DNA of 64,000 nucleotides from Chitinophagales bacterium (lineage in GTDB: Bacteria > Bacteroidota > Bacteroidia > Chitinophagales > Chitinophagaceae): the NCBI GenBank assembly GCA_017303835.1, contig JAFLBI010000001.1, positions 744,001 to 808,000 on the forward strand, written 5' to 3'. The notes below the pieces were generated by a model. It did no database searches. It saw nothing but the letters and a program-made list of their open reading frames with translations, and was not told the DNA's origin. This document shows, piece by piece, positions 29,401-36,870 of the stretch (the stretch's first letter is position 1; the number at the start of each line of letters is the position of its first letter). A program made the position numbers and the translations under genes.

Positions 29401-30155
29401 AAGCCCGGTGTGCTTTGTTTTTCACCGGTATTGATGCACAAGAGAATATCGTGGGCATTGTAATCGTCTTGATCTGTATAGTGACTATCATTTGTTGCTA
29501 TGACAGGCACATTGTATTTCTTGGCAAACTTGAGTAAGGTCTGATTGATTTGTTCCTGTTCTTTGATCTGGTGACGCTGCAGTTCCACATAATAATCTTC
29601 GCCAAACAGGTTTAACCACCAGTTGAATTCTTTCTCTGCTTTTGCTTCATCCTCATGCAAAATGGTTTGGGGCACGTATGCACCAATACAACAAGTGGTT
29701 GCGATGAGGCCTTCATGGTATTTTTCAATCAGTGATTTATCAATACGCGGGTATTTGCTATACATACCCTCGATATACCCGAGTGAAGTGAGCTTGATCA
29801 GGTTTTCATACCCCTTTTTATTCTTGGCCAGCAGTACCTGGTGATAACGCTCATCTTTCATGTCTTTGGTGAAGGATTTGGCAAAGCGGTCGCGCACCAC
29901 ATAAAACTCGCAACCGACGATGGGTTTGATGACTGGCTCAACAATATCTTTTCCATTAGCATCCTTGCCCACGACCTTGGTATTCTTCCAAGCCTGGCTC
30001 ACAAATTCAAAAGCGCCAAACATATTGCCGTGGTCGGTGATGGCCAGGGCAGGCATATTGTCTTTGGCGGCTTTCTTATAAAGACTATCGATGGAAGCGG
30101 CTCCATCCAATAAAGAGTATTGCGTATGAACGTGTAAATGCGAAAACTGACACAT
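26481..30155 (-). CDS. dnaE: DNA polymerase III subunit alpha
   Basis: The replicative polymerase catalytic subunit (1224 residues, slightly longer than the E. coli protein). The PHP domain opens with HLHVHTQYSLLDGAA; the catalytic aspartates of the polymerase core are in PDIDTDFDDEGR (about 455); GPGRGSAAGSVVAYCIGIT and FNKSHSTCYA are family blocks. A helix-hairpin-helix region (about 900-960) and an OB-fold (about 1060-1150, MRIAGLVIDGQHRVTKTG) complete the DnaE1 layout. Several long open frames on the opposite strand (for example 28,029-28,628) are shadows of this gene. Confidence 0.97.
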   Translation of the reverse strand: MCQFSHLHVHTQYSLLDGAASIDSLYKKAAKDNMPALAITDHGNMFGAFEFVSQAWKNTKVVGKDANGKDIVEPVIKPIVGCEFYVVRDRFAKSFTKDMKDERYHQVLLAKNKKGYENLIKLTSLGYIEGMYSKYPRIDKSLIEKYHEGLIATTCCIGAYVPQTILHEDEAKAEKEFNWWLNLFGEDYYVELQRHQIKEQEQINQTLLKFAKKYNVPVIATNDSHYTDQDDYNAHDILLCINTGEKQSTPGFDDFVNDDAHVKNRRFKFPNDQFYFKSTEEMKQLFSDIPEAIENTNAIVDKVEVLNLKKDILLPAFPIPQSFQVHEDSNLNQWEYLKHITYEGARQRYHEITSEVQERIDFELFTIKTMGFAGYFLIVSDFIKAGRDLGVFVGPGRGSAAGSVVAYCIGITNIDPIKYNLLFERFLNPDRKSMPDIDTDFDDEGRQKVIDYVVDKYGKSQVAQIITYGTMAAKMSIKDVARVLDLPLAESNALAKMVPDRPGTDLGRVLTAPLNKKEGEKSLEEKEGFGPDEIENIKKLREIYHGNDIRAQVLKEAERLEGSVRNTGIHAAGIIIAPRDLTELIPVATAKDSDLWVTQIEGSTIEEAGVIKMDFLGLKTLSILKTALELIKQNHGVDIDLDTIPLDDETTFHLYQKGETNGTFQFESVGMQKYLRELKPDKFDDLIAMNALYRPGPLAYIPNFIDRKHGREKIVYDLPDMEEYLSDTYGITVYQEQVMLLSQKLAGFSKGDADVLRKAMGKKQKAVLDKMKAQFISGAKTKGHPEDKLEKIWTDWEAFAQYAFNKSHSTCYAFVAYQTAYLKAHYPSEYMAAVLNHAGSIEKITFFMEECKRMGIKVLGPDINESLKGFAVNKKGEIRFGLGGLKGVGESAVEVIINERLKHGAYQDMFDFIQRVISRNVNKKSLESLAYSGAFDCFPQFHRAQYFHIADGDRINGLERIIAYGQGQQQLTAGTTNTLFGDLPAAMEVPKPKIGPCEPWTLTELLEHEKEVTGMFMSGHPLDHFKFELKYYGIMSLGDFNEIKESTTLTAANAGRNMRIAGLVIDGQHRVTKTGRNFGSLTIEDFTGKTEIMLWSDDYVKFQNYLEKGMNLLVNGFFKQRYNSDSYEFKVTSINLLETAKQNLTRNIELTMHPAAVNPELVHFLETNVRKHPGRSALRFHIMEPKEQLKVTMFTAEMGFTMNDELANYLLNNPDLDVHVGLMG

Positions 30156-30311
30156 AGGCTAGGCAGTTGATAAACAGGTAACTGCAACGCCAAATATCGT
30201 TGTCAGCCCGTTCAAAAACCAGCTTCAATTATCCACAAAGCCCATATTTGACCAATTTCTGACGACTGTTTTTGCCCCAATGGGGAATACCTGCTTAATT
30301 TGCAGCACTTT

Positions 30312-31040
30312 ATGCAGAAATTCCCCATCTATATCAGTTGTTGCTTGGTGCTGGTTTTCGGCTCTTGTAAAACCATTCGCAAGTTGACGGATAAGGATGG
30401 GTCAATGGCCAATAGTGCGCCCAAGAAAACCCGCAAGAGCAATCCGGTGTTTCTGGACAATATCGAAGTAACGCCTGGCAATGCAGTTACTTCCAGACAC
30501 AAGACCAGTACCACTAACCAGCGCAGAAAAATTACTGAAGCAGGTGATGCTGCCAACAATGATGCGAGCTATGGCTATAGCAATCCCAATATTCCCAAAC
30601 TAGATATAGAGAAAGCTGCGGCTTTGCAATACAAGTATTCTTTGATTGTAAACGCACCGGTGGAGGAATTGAATAACCTGCCATTACTACAATTGATTGA
30701 TCAGTGGTGGGCGACACCATATTGTCTCGGTGGCAATACGCAGAACTGTATCGACTGCTCAGGTTTTACTAAGATGATTTTGAAAGATGTGTACGGCAAG
30801 GAATTGAAGCGCACCGCTAAAGAGCAGCACCAGCAAGCAGAAAAGATTGGGTTGAATGAATTACGCGAAGGTGATTTGGTCTTCTTTCAAACCACAGGCA
30901 GATCTATTTCACACGTAGGTGTGTATCTCACAAATAACAAATTTGCACATGCATCCAGTAGTGGTGGTGTTACCATCAGCGATTTGAATGATCGTTACTG
31001 GCAGCCAAGATTCCGCGGGGCGGGAAGGGTTTACAAGTAG
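30312..31040 (+). CDS. NlpC/P60 cell-wall peptidase, lipoprotein
   Basis: A 242-residue lipoprotein (lipobox LVFGSC, residues about 14-19). After a Ser/Thr/Lys-rich linker, a C-terminal NlpC/P60 domain (about 125-240) shows the catalytic Cys in NCIDCSGFT and His in ISHVGVYL. These enzymes cut D-Glu-diaminopimelate bonds in peptidoglycan stems. The start is the ATG at 30312; an ORF from 30300 would use a TTG. It is divergent from dnaE and convergent with the flippase gene, six bases from its end. Confidence 0.9.
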   Translation: MQKFPIYISCCLVLVFGSCKTIRKLTDKDGSMANSAPKKTRKSNPVFLDNIEVTPGNAVTSRHKTSTTNQRRKITEAGDAANNDASYGYSNPNIPKLDIEKAAALQYKYSLIVNAPVEELNNLPLLQLIDQWWATPYCLGGNTQNCIDCSGFTKMILKDVYGKELKRTAKEQHQQAEKIGLNELREGDLVFFQTTGRSISHVGVYLTNNKFAHASSSGGVTISDLNDRYWQPRFRGAGRVYK

Positions 31041-31046
31041 AACTTA

Positions 31047-32528
31047 TCACCGTTTCGTCCATTTCTCCCATAATTGCAAAGCATCCGGTGTAAGTCTTAA
31101 CCAGAATACTCCGGCAATCATCAATGCACTAAAACTGATGGCGCGTGCAAACAAACCCAACCAACCGGTGAAGGATTGCATCGCATAATAGATAATGAGA
31201 AAACTGCCCAGCGACCAGAGTAGGGTATACAATGTTTTCCAAGTAAAGGGTTGCATATTGAATTTGCGACGTAGAAATTCCCAACGAATAAAATTATAGA
31301 CCGTCATAGAAATGATCTGCGCATAAGCAGAGCCAATGATGCCGTATTCCTTGATCAGAAAATAATTAGAGGGAATCATCAGGGCCAGCATCACCACGCC
31401 GCTGAAGAAATCGAATTTCCAGAAAGTAGAAGTAGCGATGATGGTGCCGTTTACGCCTGTGCCTGCATCAATAATGCGGGCAATGCCTAAAACAAATAAG
31501 GTTTGTACGCCTGTCAGGTAAATGGCTTGCATGCCCAGCAGTTCAATGGCAGGTGTAATATTCAACACCACATTACCATAAATGAATAGGGCCATGATGA
31601 GTAGGTTAATACTCGTTCGGCCATAAATACGGTTAATCTCTTTATAGTCTTTGTCCTTCCATGCTTGCGATAAGATGCCGGTGGAAATGGATTGCATACT
31701 GCGTTGGGGCACTTGCACCAGATTGGCCACATATTGTGCCACAGTAAAAATAGCGGCGGTACCCAAACCTTTTAAAGATGCAATCAAGATACCGTCAATC
31801 GTTTGTCCCAAAGCACTGATGAGGATGCCGCCAAAGATCAGCGACTGCATGCCGAACATTTTCTTCGCAAACTTTTTGGTTACGCGGCTTTTTTGGAAAG
31901 TCAAATGAAACTGTCCTTTGCGAATGAGGTAAATCAGCAGAATCAGGAAGATGACGAAATAAGCAAAGGCAAATAGTTTGATGAAAACATCAAAGCTGAT
32001 GATGCGGAAATAAAACAAGAGCAGTATGGCTGTGGTAACCATACGGAACAAGGTTTCTTTCAAAAAAGCAGGAAGAATGGTTTGCTTTAAGGCCCAACTA
32101 TAACCTTCCAGCAAGGAAAAGAACAACATACCCGCTGCAAAAGGAAAAACCCAATAGAAATATTGAACGAAGAGGGGTGAGCGTTCAACGAACTGATTAG
32201 TGAGTGGTGTTTTAAACAAGAACGCTAAACCAATCACTATACCAAATCCAATCAAGGCAGTTACCAGCGACCAAGTAAGCAAGTCGTTTTCCTTAGGCGG
32301 CAGATTGTCTTTGTAGTAAGGATAGAATTTGAAGAGTACCGGAATGATACCCAAGCTGCCAAAGGCAAACATATTCTGGGCAATATCAAAAAACACACGG
32401 GTGAGACCATACTGTTCCTCCGTGAGTGAACCATTGATGGTAGAGATATATACATTGCAAGCACCTACGACAAACCCGATATAAACGAGTATGCTGGAGA
32501 GAATGGCTTGTTTTCTAATGGTTCCCAT
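31047..32528 (-). CDS. Polysaccharide flippase (Wzx/MATE-like)
   Basis: A 493-residue inner-membrane protein with about 12-14 hydrophobic segments, of the lipopolysaccharide/O-antigen flippase superfamily. Typical features are the N-terminal RKQAILSSILVYIGFVVGACNVY and evenly spaced helices with few long loops. It probably moves lipid-linked saccharides across the membrane. No glycosyltransferase genes adjoin it, which is common for stand-alone Bacteroidota copies. The M1 peptidase gene ends 20 bases upstream on the same strand. Confidence 0.82.
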   Translation of the reverse strand: MGTIRKQAILSSILVYIGFVVGACNVYISTINGSLTEEQYGLTRVFFDIAQNMFAFGSLGIIPVLFKFYPYYKDNLPPKENDLLTWSLVTALIGFGIVIGLAFLFKTPLTNQFVERSPLFVQYFYWVFPFAAGMLFFSLLEGYSWALKQTILPAFLKETLFRMVTTAILLLFYFRIISFDVFIKLFAFAYFVIFLILLIYLIRKGQFHLTFQKSRVTKKFAKKMFGMQSLIFGGILISALGQTIDGILIASLKGLGTAAIFTVAQYVANLVQVPQRSMQSISTGILSQAWKDKDYKEINRIYGRTSINLLIMALFIYGNVVLNITPAIELLGMQAIYLTGVQTLFVLGIARIIDAGTGVNGTIIATSTFWKFDFFSGVVMLALMIPSNYFLIKEYGIIGSAYAQIISMTVYNFIRWEFLRRKFNMQPFTWKTLYTLLWSLGSFLIIYYAMQSFTGWLGLFARAISFSALMIAGVFWLRLTPDALQLWEKWTKR

Positions 32529-32548
32529 GCAATGGTTTCAGGCGCAAA

Positions 32549-34225
32549 TTATGGTTTTGTTGCGCTGGCTGTTTTGATATAATACATCCGCTCGATATAA
32601 TCTTTATGCAACCAAGGGCGCTTATCTGCATCTACAACGATGGATTGCCATTGCGTATTGGGTTGCAGCTGGATATTGCCCAAGGATAAAGGCATATCAA
32701 AACCAGCAATACAATTGCTCCAGCGATACGCGAGACGCGTACTATCAGCATTCCACTCATATTCCAGCACTGGGATCTGTGTGGTGCGCAGGTATTGATC
32801 GAATACTTTGGACAAGTTGATGCCAGCTGCTTTGCTGATGTATTGTTCTACTTGTTCAGTGGTTACCGTGCTGTGGTAGAAATCCTTGTTGAGTCCGCGA
32901 ATCATGTTGCGGAAACGATTGTCGTCATGCATGATATGGCGAATGCTGTGGATCATGTTAGATGCTTTGTAATACATATCGCCGCTACCTTCCTCATTTA
33001 CGCCATAAATACCGATGATGTTTTTATCATTGGCAATATTCTTACGAATGCCCTTGTTGTAATCATTGCCTGCTTCTGTTCCATGGTAATAATCAATGAA
33101 GAGCGTTTCGCTGTAATTGGTAAAGCCTTCGTGCACCCACATATCCGCAATATCCTTGGTGGTGATATTGTTGGCAAACCATTCGTGGCCGCTTTCATGC
33201 ACGATGATGAAATCCCATTTCGATCCCCAACCTGTACCGCTTAAATCGCGACCCAAATAGCCGTTCAAAAATTTATTGCCATAAGCAATGGCGCTCTGGT
33301 GTTCCATGCCGAGGTGCGGACTCTGCACCAACTGATAGCCATCGGCATAAAAAGGATAGGGGCCCATCCAGTATTCAAATGCCCGCAGCATAGGCTTTAC
33401 TTGCGTAAACTGCTTTTCAGCTTTTGCTTTTTCATAATCCAATACCCAATATTGCAAATCAAGTTTACCGTTCTCACCATTCAGGGTGTCTTTCCAGGAA
33501 ACATATTTACCGATATAGGGAATGATATTATAACTATTAATAGGGTTCTTCACTTTCCAAGTGTAGGTAGCCAATCCGTTGGCAGATGTGTTGGAAGCGA
33601 GTCGGCCATTACCCACCGCTACCAATGTATCTGGCACAATCATCGTCAAACTCGCACCTTGATCAGGTTCATCGCTCTGGTGGTCTTTACAAGGATACCA
33701 AACAGATGCACCAAGTCCCTGACAAGCCACACTCATCCATGGTCGGCCCTGATCATCTTTACGCCAAATCCAACCGCCATCCCAAGGTGGGCGCACGGCT
33801 TCTCTGGGTTTGCCATGATAATAGACCGTGATGGAATCAGTTACGCCTGGCTTGAATTTGATGCGGATAGCAGAATCAATCAGTTTCACATGGGCAACAT
33901 TGCCTTCGCGCACAAAGGAGACTGATTTATTACGATGCAGGATGCTATCGATGATCAATGGCTGTTGTAAATCAACCTGCATAGTGTACACAGGACTAAT
34001 GGCTTTGTACACGATGCGTGTAACACCGGCAATGGTCTTTGAAGCAAAGTCTGGTTTTACCTGTACATGGTATTGTTGCACATCCCAACTGTTGCGTTCT
34101 GCATTCAGGCTGCCACGCAGGGTATCCTGACGGGTAAAGCTTTTATTGGTTTGTAAGAGTTGTGCGGAACCAAGGTTGCAAAGCAGTGTCAAGCAGGCAC
34201 TGCCTATGAAAAGTTTTGCATTCAT
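32549..34225 (-). CDS. Secreted M1-family zinc aminopeptidase
   Basis: A 558-residue exported metallopeptidase. A signal peptide (1-21) precedes the beta-rich N-terminal domain. The zinc site HESGHEWF (HExxH, about residue 345) is followed 18 residues later by the third ligand in WVHEGFTNYSE; the exopeptidase signature is present as GxMEx-like GMEHQSAIAYGN (about 310). It lacks the long C-terminal domain of PepN, as many Bacteroidota secreted M1 proteins do. Its start lies only 26 bases from that of the divergent peptide-binding lipoprotein, hinting at a shared role in peptide use. Confidence 0.92.
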   Translation of the reverse strand: MNAKLFIGSACLTLLCNLGSAQLLQTNKSFTRQDTLRGSLNAERNSWDVQQYHVQVKPDFASKTIAGVTRIVYKAISPVYTMQVDLQQPLIIDSILHRNKSVSFVREGNVAHVKLIDSAIRIKFKPGVTDSITVYYHGKPREAVRPPWDGGWIWRKDDQGRPWMSVACQGLGASVWYPCKDHQSDEPDQGASLTMIVPDTLVAVGNGRLASNTSANGLATYTWKVKNPINSYNIIPYIGKYVSWKDTLNGENGKLDLQYWVLDYEKAKAEKQFTQVKPMLRAFEYWMGPYPFYADGYQLVQSPHLGMEHQSAIAYGNKFLNGYLGRDLSGTGWGSKWDFIIVHESGHEWFANNITTKDIADMWVHEGFTNYSETLFIDYYHGTEAGNDYNKGIRKNIANDKNIIGIYGVNEEGSGDMYYKASNMIHSIRHIMHDDNRFRNMIRGLNKDFYHSTVTTEQVEQYISKAAGINLSKVFDQYLRTTQIPVLEYEWNADSTRLAYRWSNCIAGFDMPLSLGNIQLQPNTQWQSIVVDADKRPWLHKDYIERMYYIKTASATKP

Positions 34226-34251
34226 GTTTTAAAAATAAGATATTCGGTGTG

Positions 34252-35901
34252 ATGCGTGCACGAAACAAGCTCACTAAACTGCTAAAATGGATAAACGGAC
34301 TAATCCTCTTATTAGTGCTGGGTTGCGTGTTTGCTTGCAAACAGGCCGGTGAGCAAAACAAAAACGTCTTCAGTTACAATGAAACAACAGGCATAGCCAC
34401 ACTAGATCCCGCATTTGCCAAGAACCAAAGTATCATGTGGGCGGTGCATCAAGTATACAATACCCTGGTGGAAATTGATACAGGGTTGAACATACGCCCT
34501 TCTTTGGCACATTCATGGGAAATCAGTGCAGATAGAAAGGTCTATACGTTTCATCTTCGAAAAGATGTGCGGTTTCACAATGACGCTGCATTTCCAGATG
34601 GAAAGGGAAGGCTATTAACAGCAGCGGATGTTGTCTTCAGTTTGCAACGCATCATTGATCCCAAGACTGCCAGCAGTGGAGCTTGGATTTTTAATGGGCG
34701 AATTGATCCCATTGCACCATTCACCGCACTAAATGATTCTACGTTTCAGTTAAAATTACTCCGACCTTTTCAGCCAATACTTGGTATTCTCAGCATGCAG
34801 TATTGCAGCATCCTGCCCAAAGAAGCTGTAGAAAAATATGGCATTGAATTCCGTAGACATCCTGTTGGTACCGGGCCGTTTCGATTTGTGAGTTGGGAAG
34901 AGGGACAAGCACTCATCCTGCACAAGAACAAAGCCTATTGGGAAAAAGATAGTACAGGAAAAAACCTGCCTTATCTAGATGCAGTGAAAGTGAGTTTCTT
35001 CGACAATAAGGCAACGGAGTTTTTACAATTCAGACAAGGTAAATTGAGTTTTATCAATGATATTGATCCTTCCTTCAAGGATGAAATTCTCACCAAGAAA
35101 GGGGAGTTGCGCAGCAAATGGGTAAACCAGTTGCAACTCAATAAACACGCTTACCTCAACACAGAATATTTCGGCATACTGGTAGATGAAAACAATCCGG
35201 TGGTGCGTAATTCGCCTTTGCGGGTGAAAGCGATCCGACAAGCCATTAACCATGCCATCAACAGAGAACAATTGATTTTATACCTACGCAATTCCATTGG
35301 TTTTCCTGCAACAGCTGGATTTGTGCCGGGCGGATTACCCTCACGCAATACAGAAATGGTGAAAGGCTATGCTTATGATCCGGAGAAAGCCAGACAGTTG
35401 TTACGCAGCAGTGGTTTGGATTTGAATCAACTGCCTGCCATCAAATTACTCACCATACCTATTTACGCAGACATTGCCAGCTATGTAGCCAAGCAATGTG
35501 AGGATGTGGGCATACCTGTTCAGGTAGAAGTCATACAGAAGAGTTTATTATTGGAGCAGACTGCTAAATCCACCGCCGGATTTTTCCGCGGCAGCTGGAT
35601 TGCAGATTATCCTGATGCGGAGAATTATATGGCGATGTTTTACAGCAAGAATCCAGCGCCACCAAACTATACACGATACAAGAATCTCGCTTTTGATCGC
35701 TTGTATGAGCAAGCCATTGCTGAGACCAATGATTCTCTTCGCTATGCTTTATACCAACAAATGGATCAGCTGGTCATCAATGATGCACCTGTAGTGCCTG
35801 TTTGGTACGACATGGTGATTCACCTCGTACAACCCAATATCAGCGGCTTTCATGCCAATGCGTTGAATTTGCTGGAGTTGAGGAGAGTGAGGGTGAAATG
35901 A
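34252..35901 (+). CDS. ABC transporter peptide-binding lipoprotein (family 5)
   Basis: A 549-residue extracytoplasmic solute-binding protein. The N-terminus has a hydrophobic stretch ending LGCVFACK, a lipobox. The SBP_bac_5 signature follows (SLAHSWEISADRKVYTFHLR, RFHNDAAFPDG) and the mature protein is close to OppA/DppA length. It should capture peptides for an ABC permease, but no permease genes are adjacent. The start is the ATG at 34252 (MRARNKLTK); a longer ORF from 34216 begins with TTG and overlaps the divergent gene. The 108-bp repeat copy 2 lies 33 bases after the stop. Confidence 0.88.
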   Translation: MRARNKLTKLLKWINGLILLLVLGCVFACKQAGEQNKNVFSYNETTGIATLDPAFAKNQSIMWAVHQVYNTLVEIDTGLNIRPSLAHSWEISADRKVYTFHLRKDVRFHNDAAFPDGKGRLLTAADVVFSLQRIIDPKTASSGAWIFNGRIDPIAPFTALNDSTFQLKLLRPFQPILGILSMQYCSILPKEAVEKYGIEFRRHPVGTGPFRFVSWEEGQALILHKNKAYWEKDSTGKNLPYLDAVKVSFFDNKATEFLQFRQGKLSFINDIDPSFKDEILTKKGELRSKWVNQLQLNKHAYLNTEYFGILVDENNPVVRNSPLRVKAIRQAINHAINREQLILYLRNSIGFPATAGFVPGGLPSRNTEMVKGYAYDPEKARQLLRSSGLDLNQLPAIKLLTIPIYADIASYVAKQCEDVGIPVQVEVIQKSLLLEQTAKSTAGFFRGSWIADYPDAENYMAMFYSKNPAPPNYTRYKNLAFDRLYEQAIAETNDSLRYALYQQMDQLVINDAPVVPVWYDMVIHLVQPNISGFHANALNLLELRRVRVK

Positions 35902-35934
35902 TTATTTCGTAAATCGGAATTTATCCTCTTACAT

Positions 35935-36042
35935 TTTGCTCCCCTGCAAAGGGGAGCTGTCACCGAAGGTGACTGAGGGGTATTTACACCACCCCGTCAT
36001 GTGTTGCACACATGACACCCCTCCTCAACAAGGAGGGGATAT
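35935..36042. repeat. 108-bp palindromic interspersed repeat, copy 2
   Basis: Same length and layout as 21,951-22,058. Hairpins: CCCC...GGGG at the left end, GTCACC-GAA-GGTGAC, GTCATGTG...CACATGAC, and CCCCTCCT-CAACA-AGGAGGGG. It lies between the convergent ends of the peptide-binding lipoprotein and msrA. Confidence 0.85.
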
Positions 36043-36094
36043 TAGATTATATTAAATCAGATAAAAAGAATTATTCATTCTTAATTCTTAATTA

Positions 36095-36745
36095 TCAATT
36101 CTTCTTCAACTTATCCTTAAACACTTTTTCAAACTTTTCCACCTTAGGCTTGATCACGAAATAGCAATAGCCTTGTGCAGGATTATCGTTGTAATAATTC
36201 TGGTGATAATTTTCAGCAGGATAAAAGTTCTTGAAAGGCTCAACGGTAGTCACAATAGGTGCTTTGTAAGCACCACTCTTGTCCAATTCTTTTTTGTAAT
36301 ACTCCGCACGCTCACGCTGTAATTCGTTGTGGTAAAACACCACGCTTCTATATTGCGGGCCAACATCATTGCCCTGGCGATTAGGGGTAGTAGGATCGTG
36401 GGTCTTCCAGAAAATTTCCAACAAATCATCAAAACTCACCTGCTTGGGGTCGTAGATGATGCGGCACAATTCTACGTGACCGGTTGTTTTATCACATACC
36501 TGCTCGTAAGTCGGGTTTTCTACATGTCCACCACCATAACCACTGAGCACTTGTTCAACACCTTTTACACGTTGGAAAATCGCTTCCACACACCAAAAAC
36601 ATCCGGCACCAAAGGTGGCGGTATCAAACTTGGCGGCTTTTGTAGGATCGATAGGCTTCATAGCAGTTGACTTTTTATCACTCGCTGGCTGGGCACAGGA
36701 AACCAGTGCGGCAAACGAAAACAAGATGCTGAATAGTTGTTTCAT
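36095..36745 (-). CDS. msrA: Peptide-methionine (S)-S-oxide reductase, lipoprotein form
   Basis: A 216-residue MsrA carried as a predicted lipoprotein: signal MKQLFSILFSFAALVSC with lipidated Cys17. The catalytic Cys49 lies in FGAGCFWCVEA; a second Cys52 and one near the C-terminus (GYCYF) may serve as resolving residues. It repairs oxidised methionine in periplasmic proteins. Conserved YQVGPQYRS-like GPQYRSVVF and HQNYYNDNP blocks are present. It is divergent from the MutS2-type gene. Confidence 0.93.
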   Translation of the reverse strand: MKQLFSILFSFAALVSCAQPASDKKSTAMKPIDPTKAAKFDTATFGAGCFWCVEAIFQRVKGVEQVLSGYGGGHVENPTYEQVCDKTTGHVELCRIIYDPKQVSFDDLLEIFWKTHDPTTPNRQGNDVGPQYRSVVFYHNELQRERAEYYKKELDKSGAYKAPIVTTVEPFKNFYPAENYHQNYYNDNPAQGYCYFVIKPKVEKFEKVFKDKLKKN

Positions 36746-36870
36746 AATAGTAGATACGTGAAGGTATCAAGTACAGATGCAAAGTAAATGTGAATACAGC
36801 CAAACGGGCATTTTGTTCAATTTTCTGCTGCGGTGTCTGTCCATTACCTTTGCCGCCTCAAAACAGATAG

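Noticed and set aside
33299..33925. A 208-residue open frame on the plus strand
   Set aside because: Antisense shadow of the M1 peptidase gene, whose zinc motif and signal peptide are clear on the other strand.
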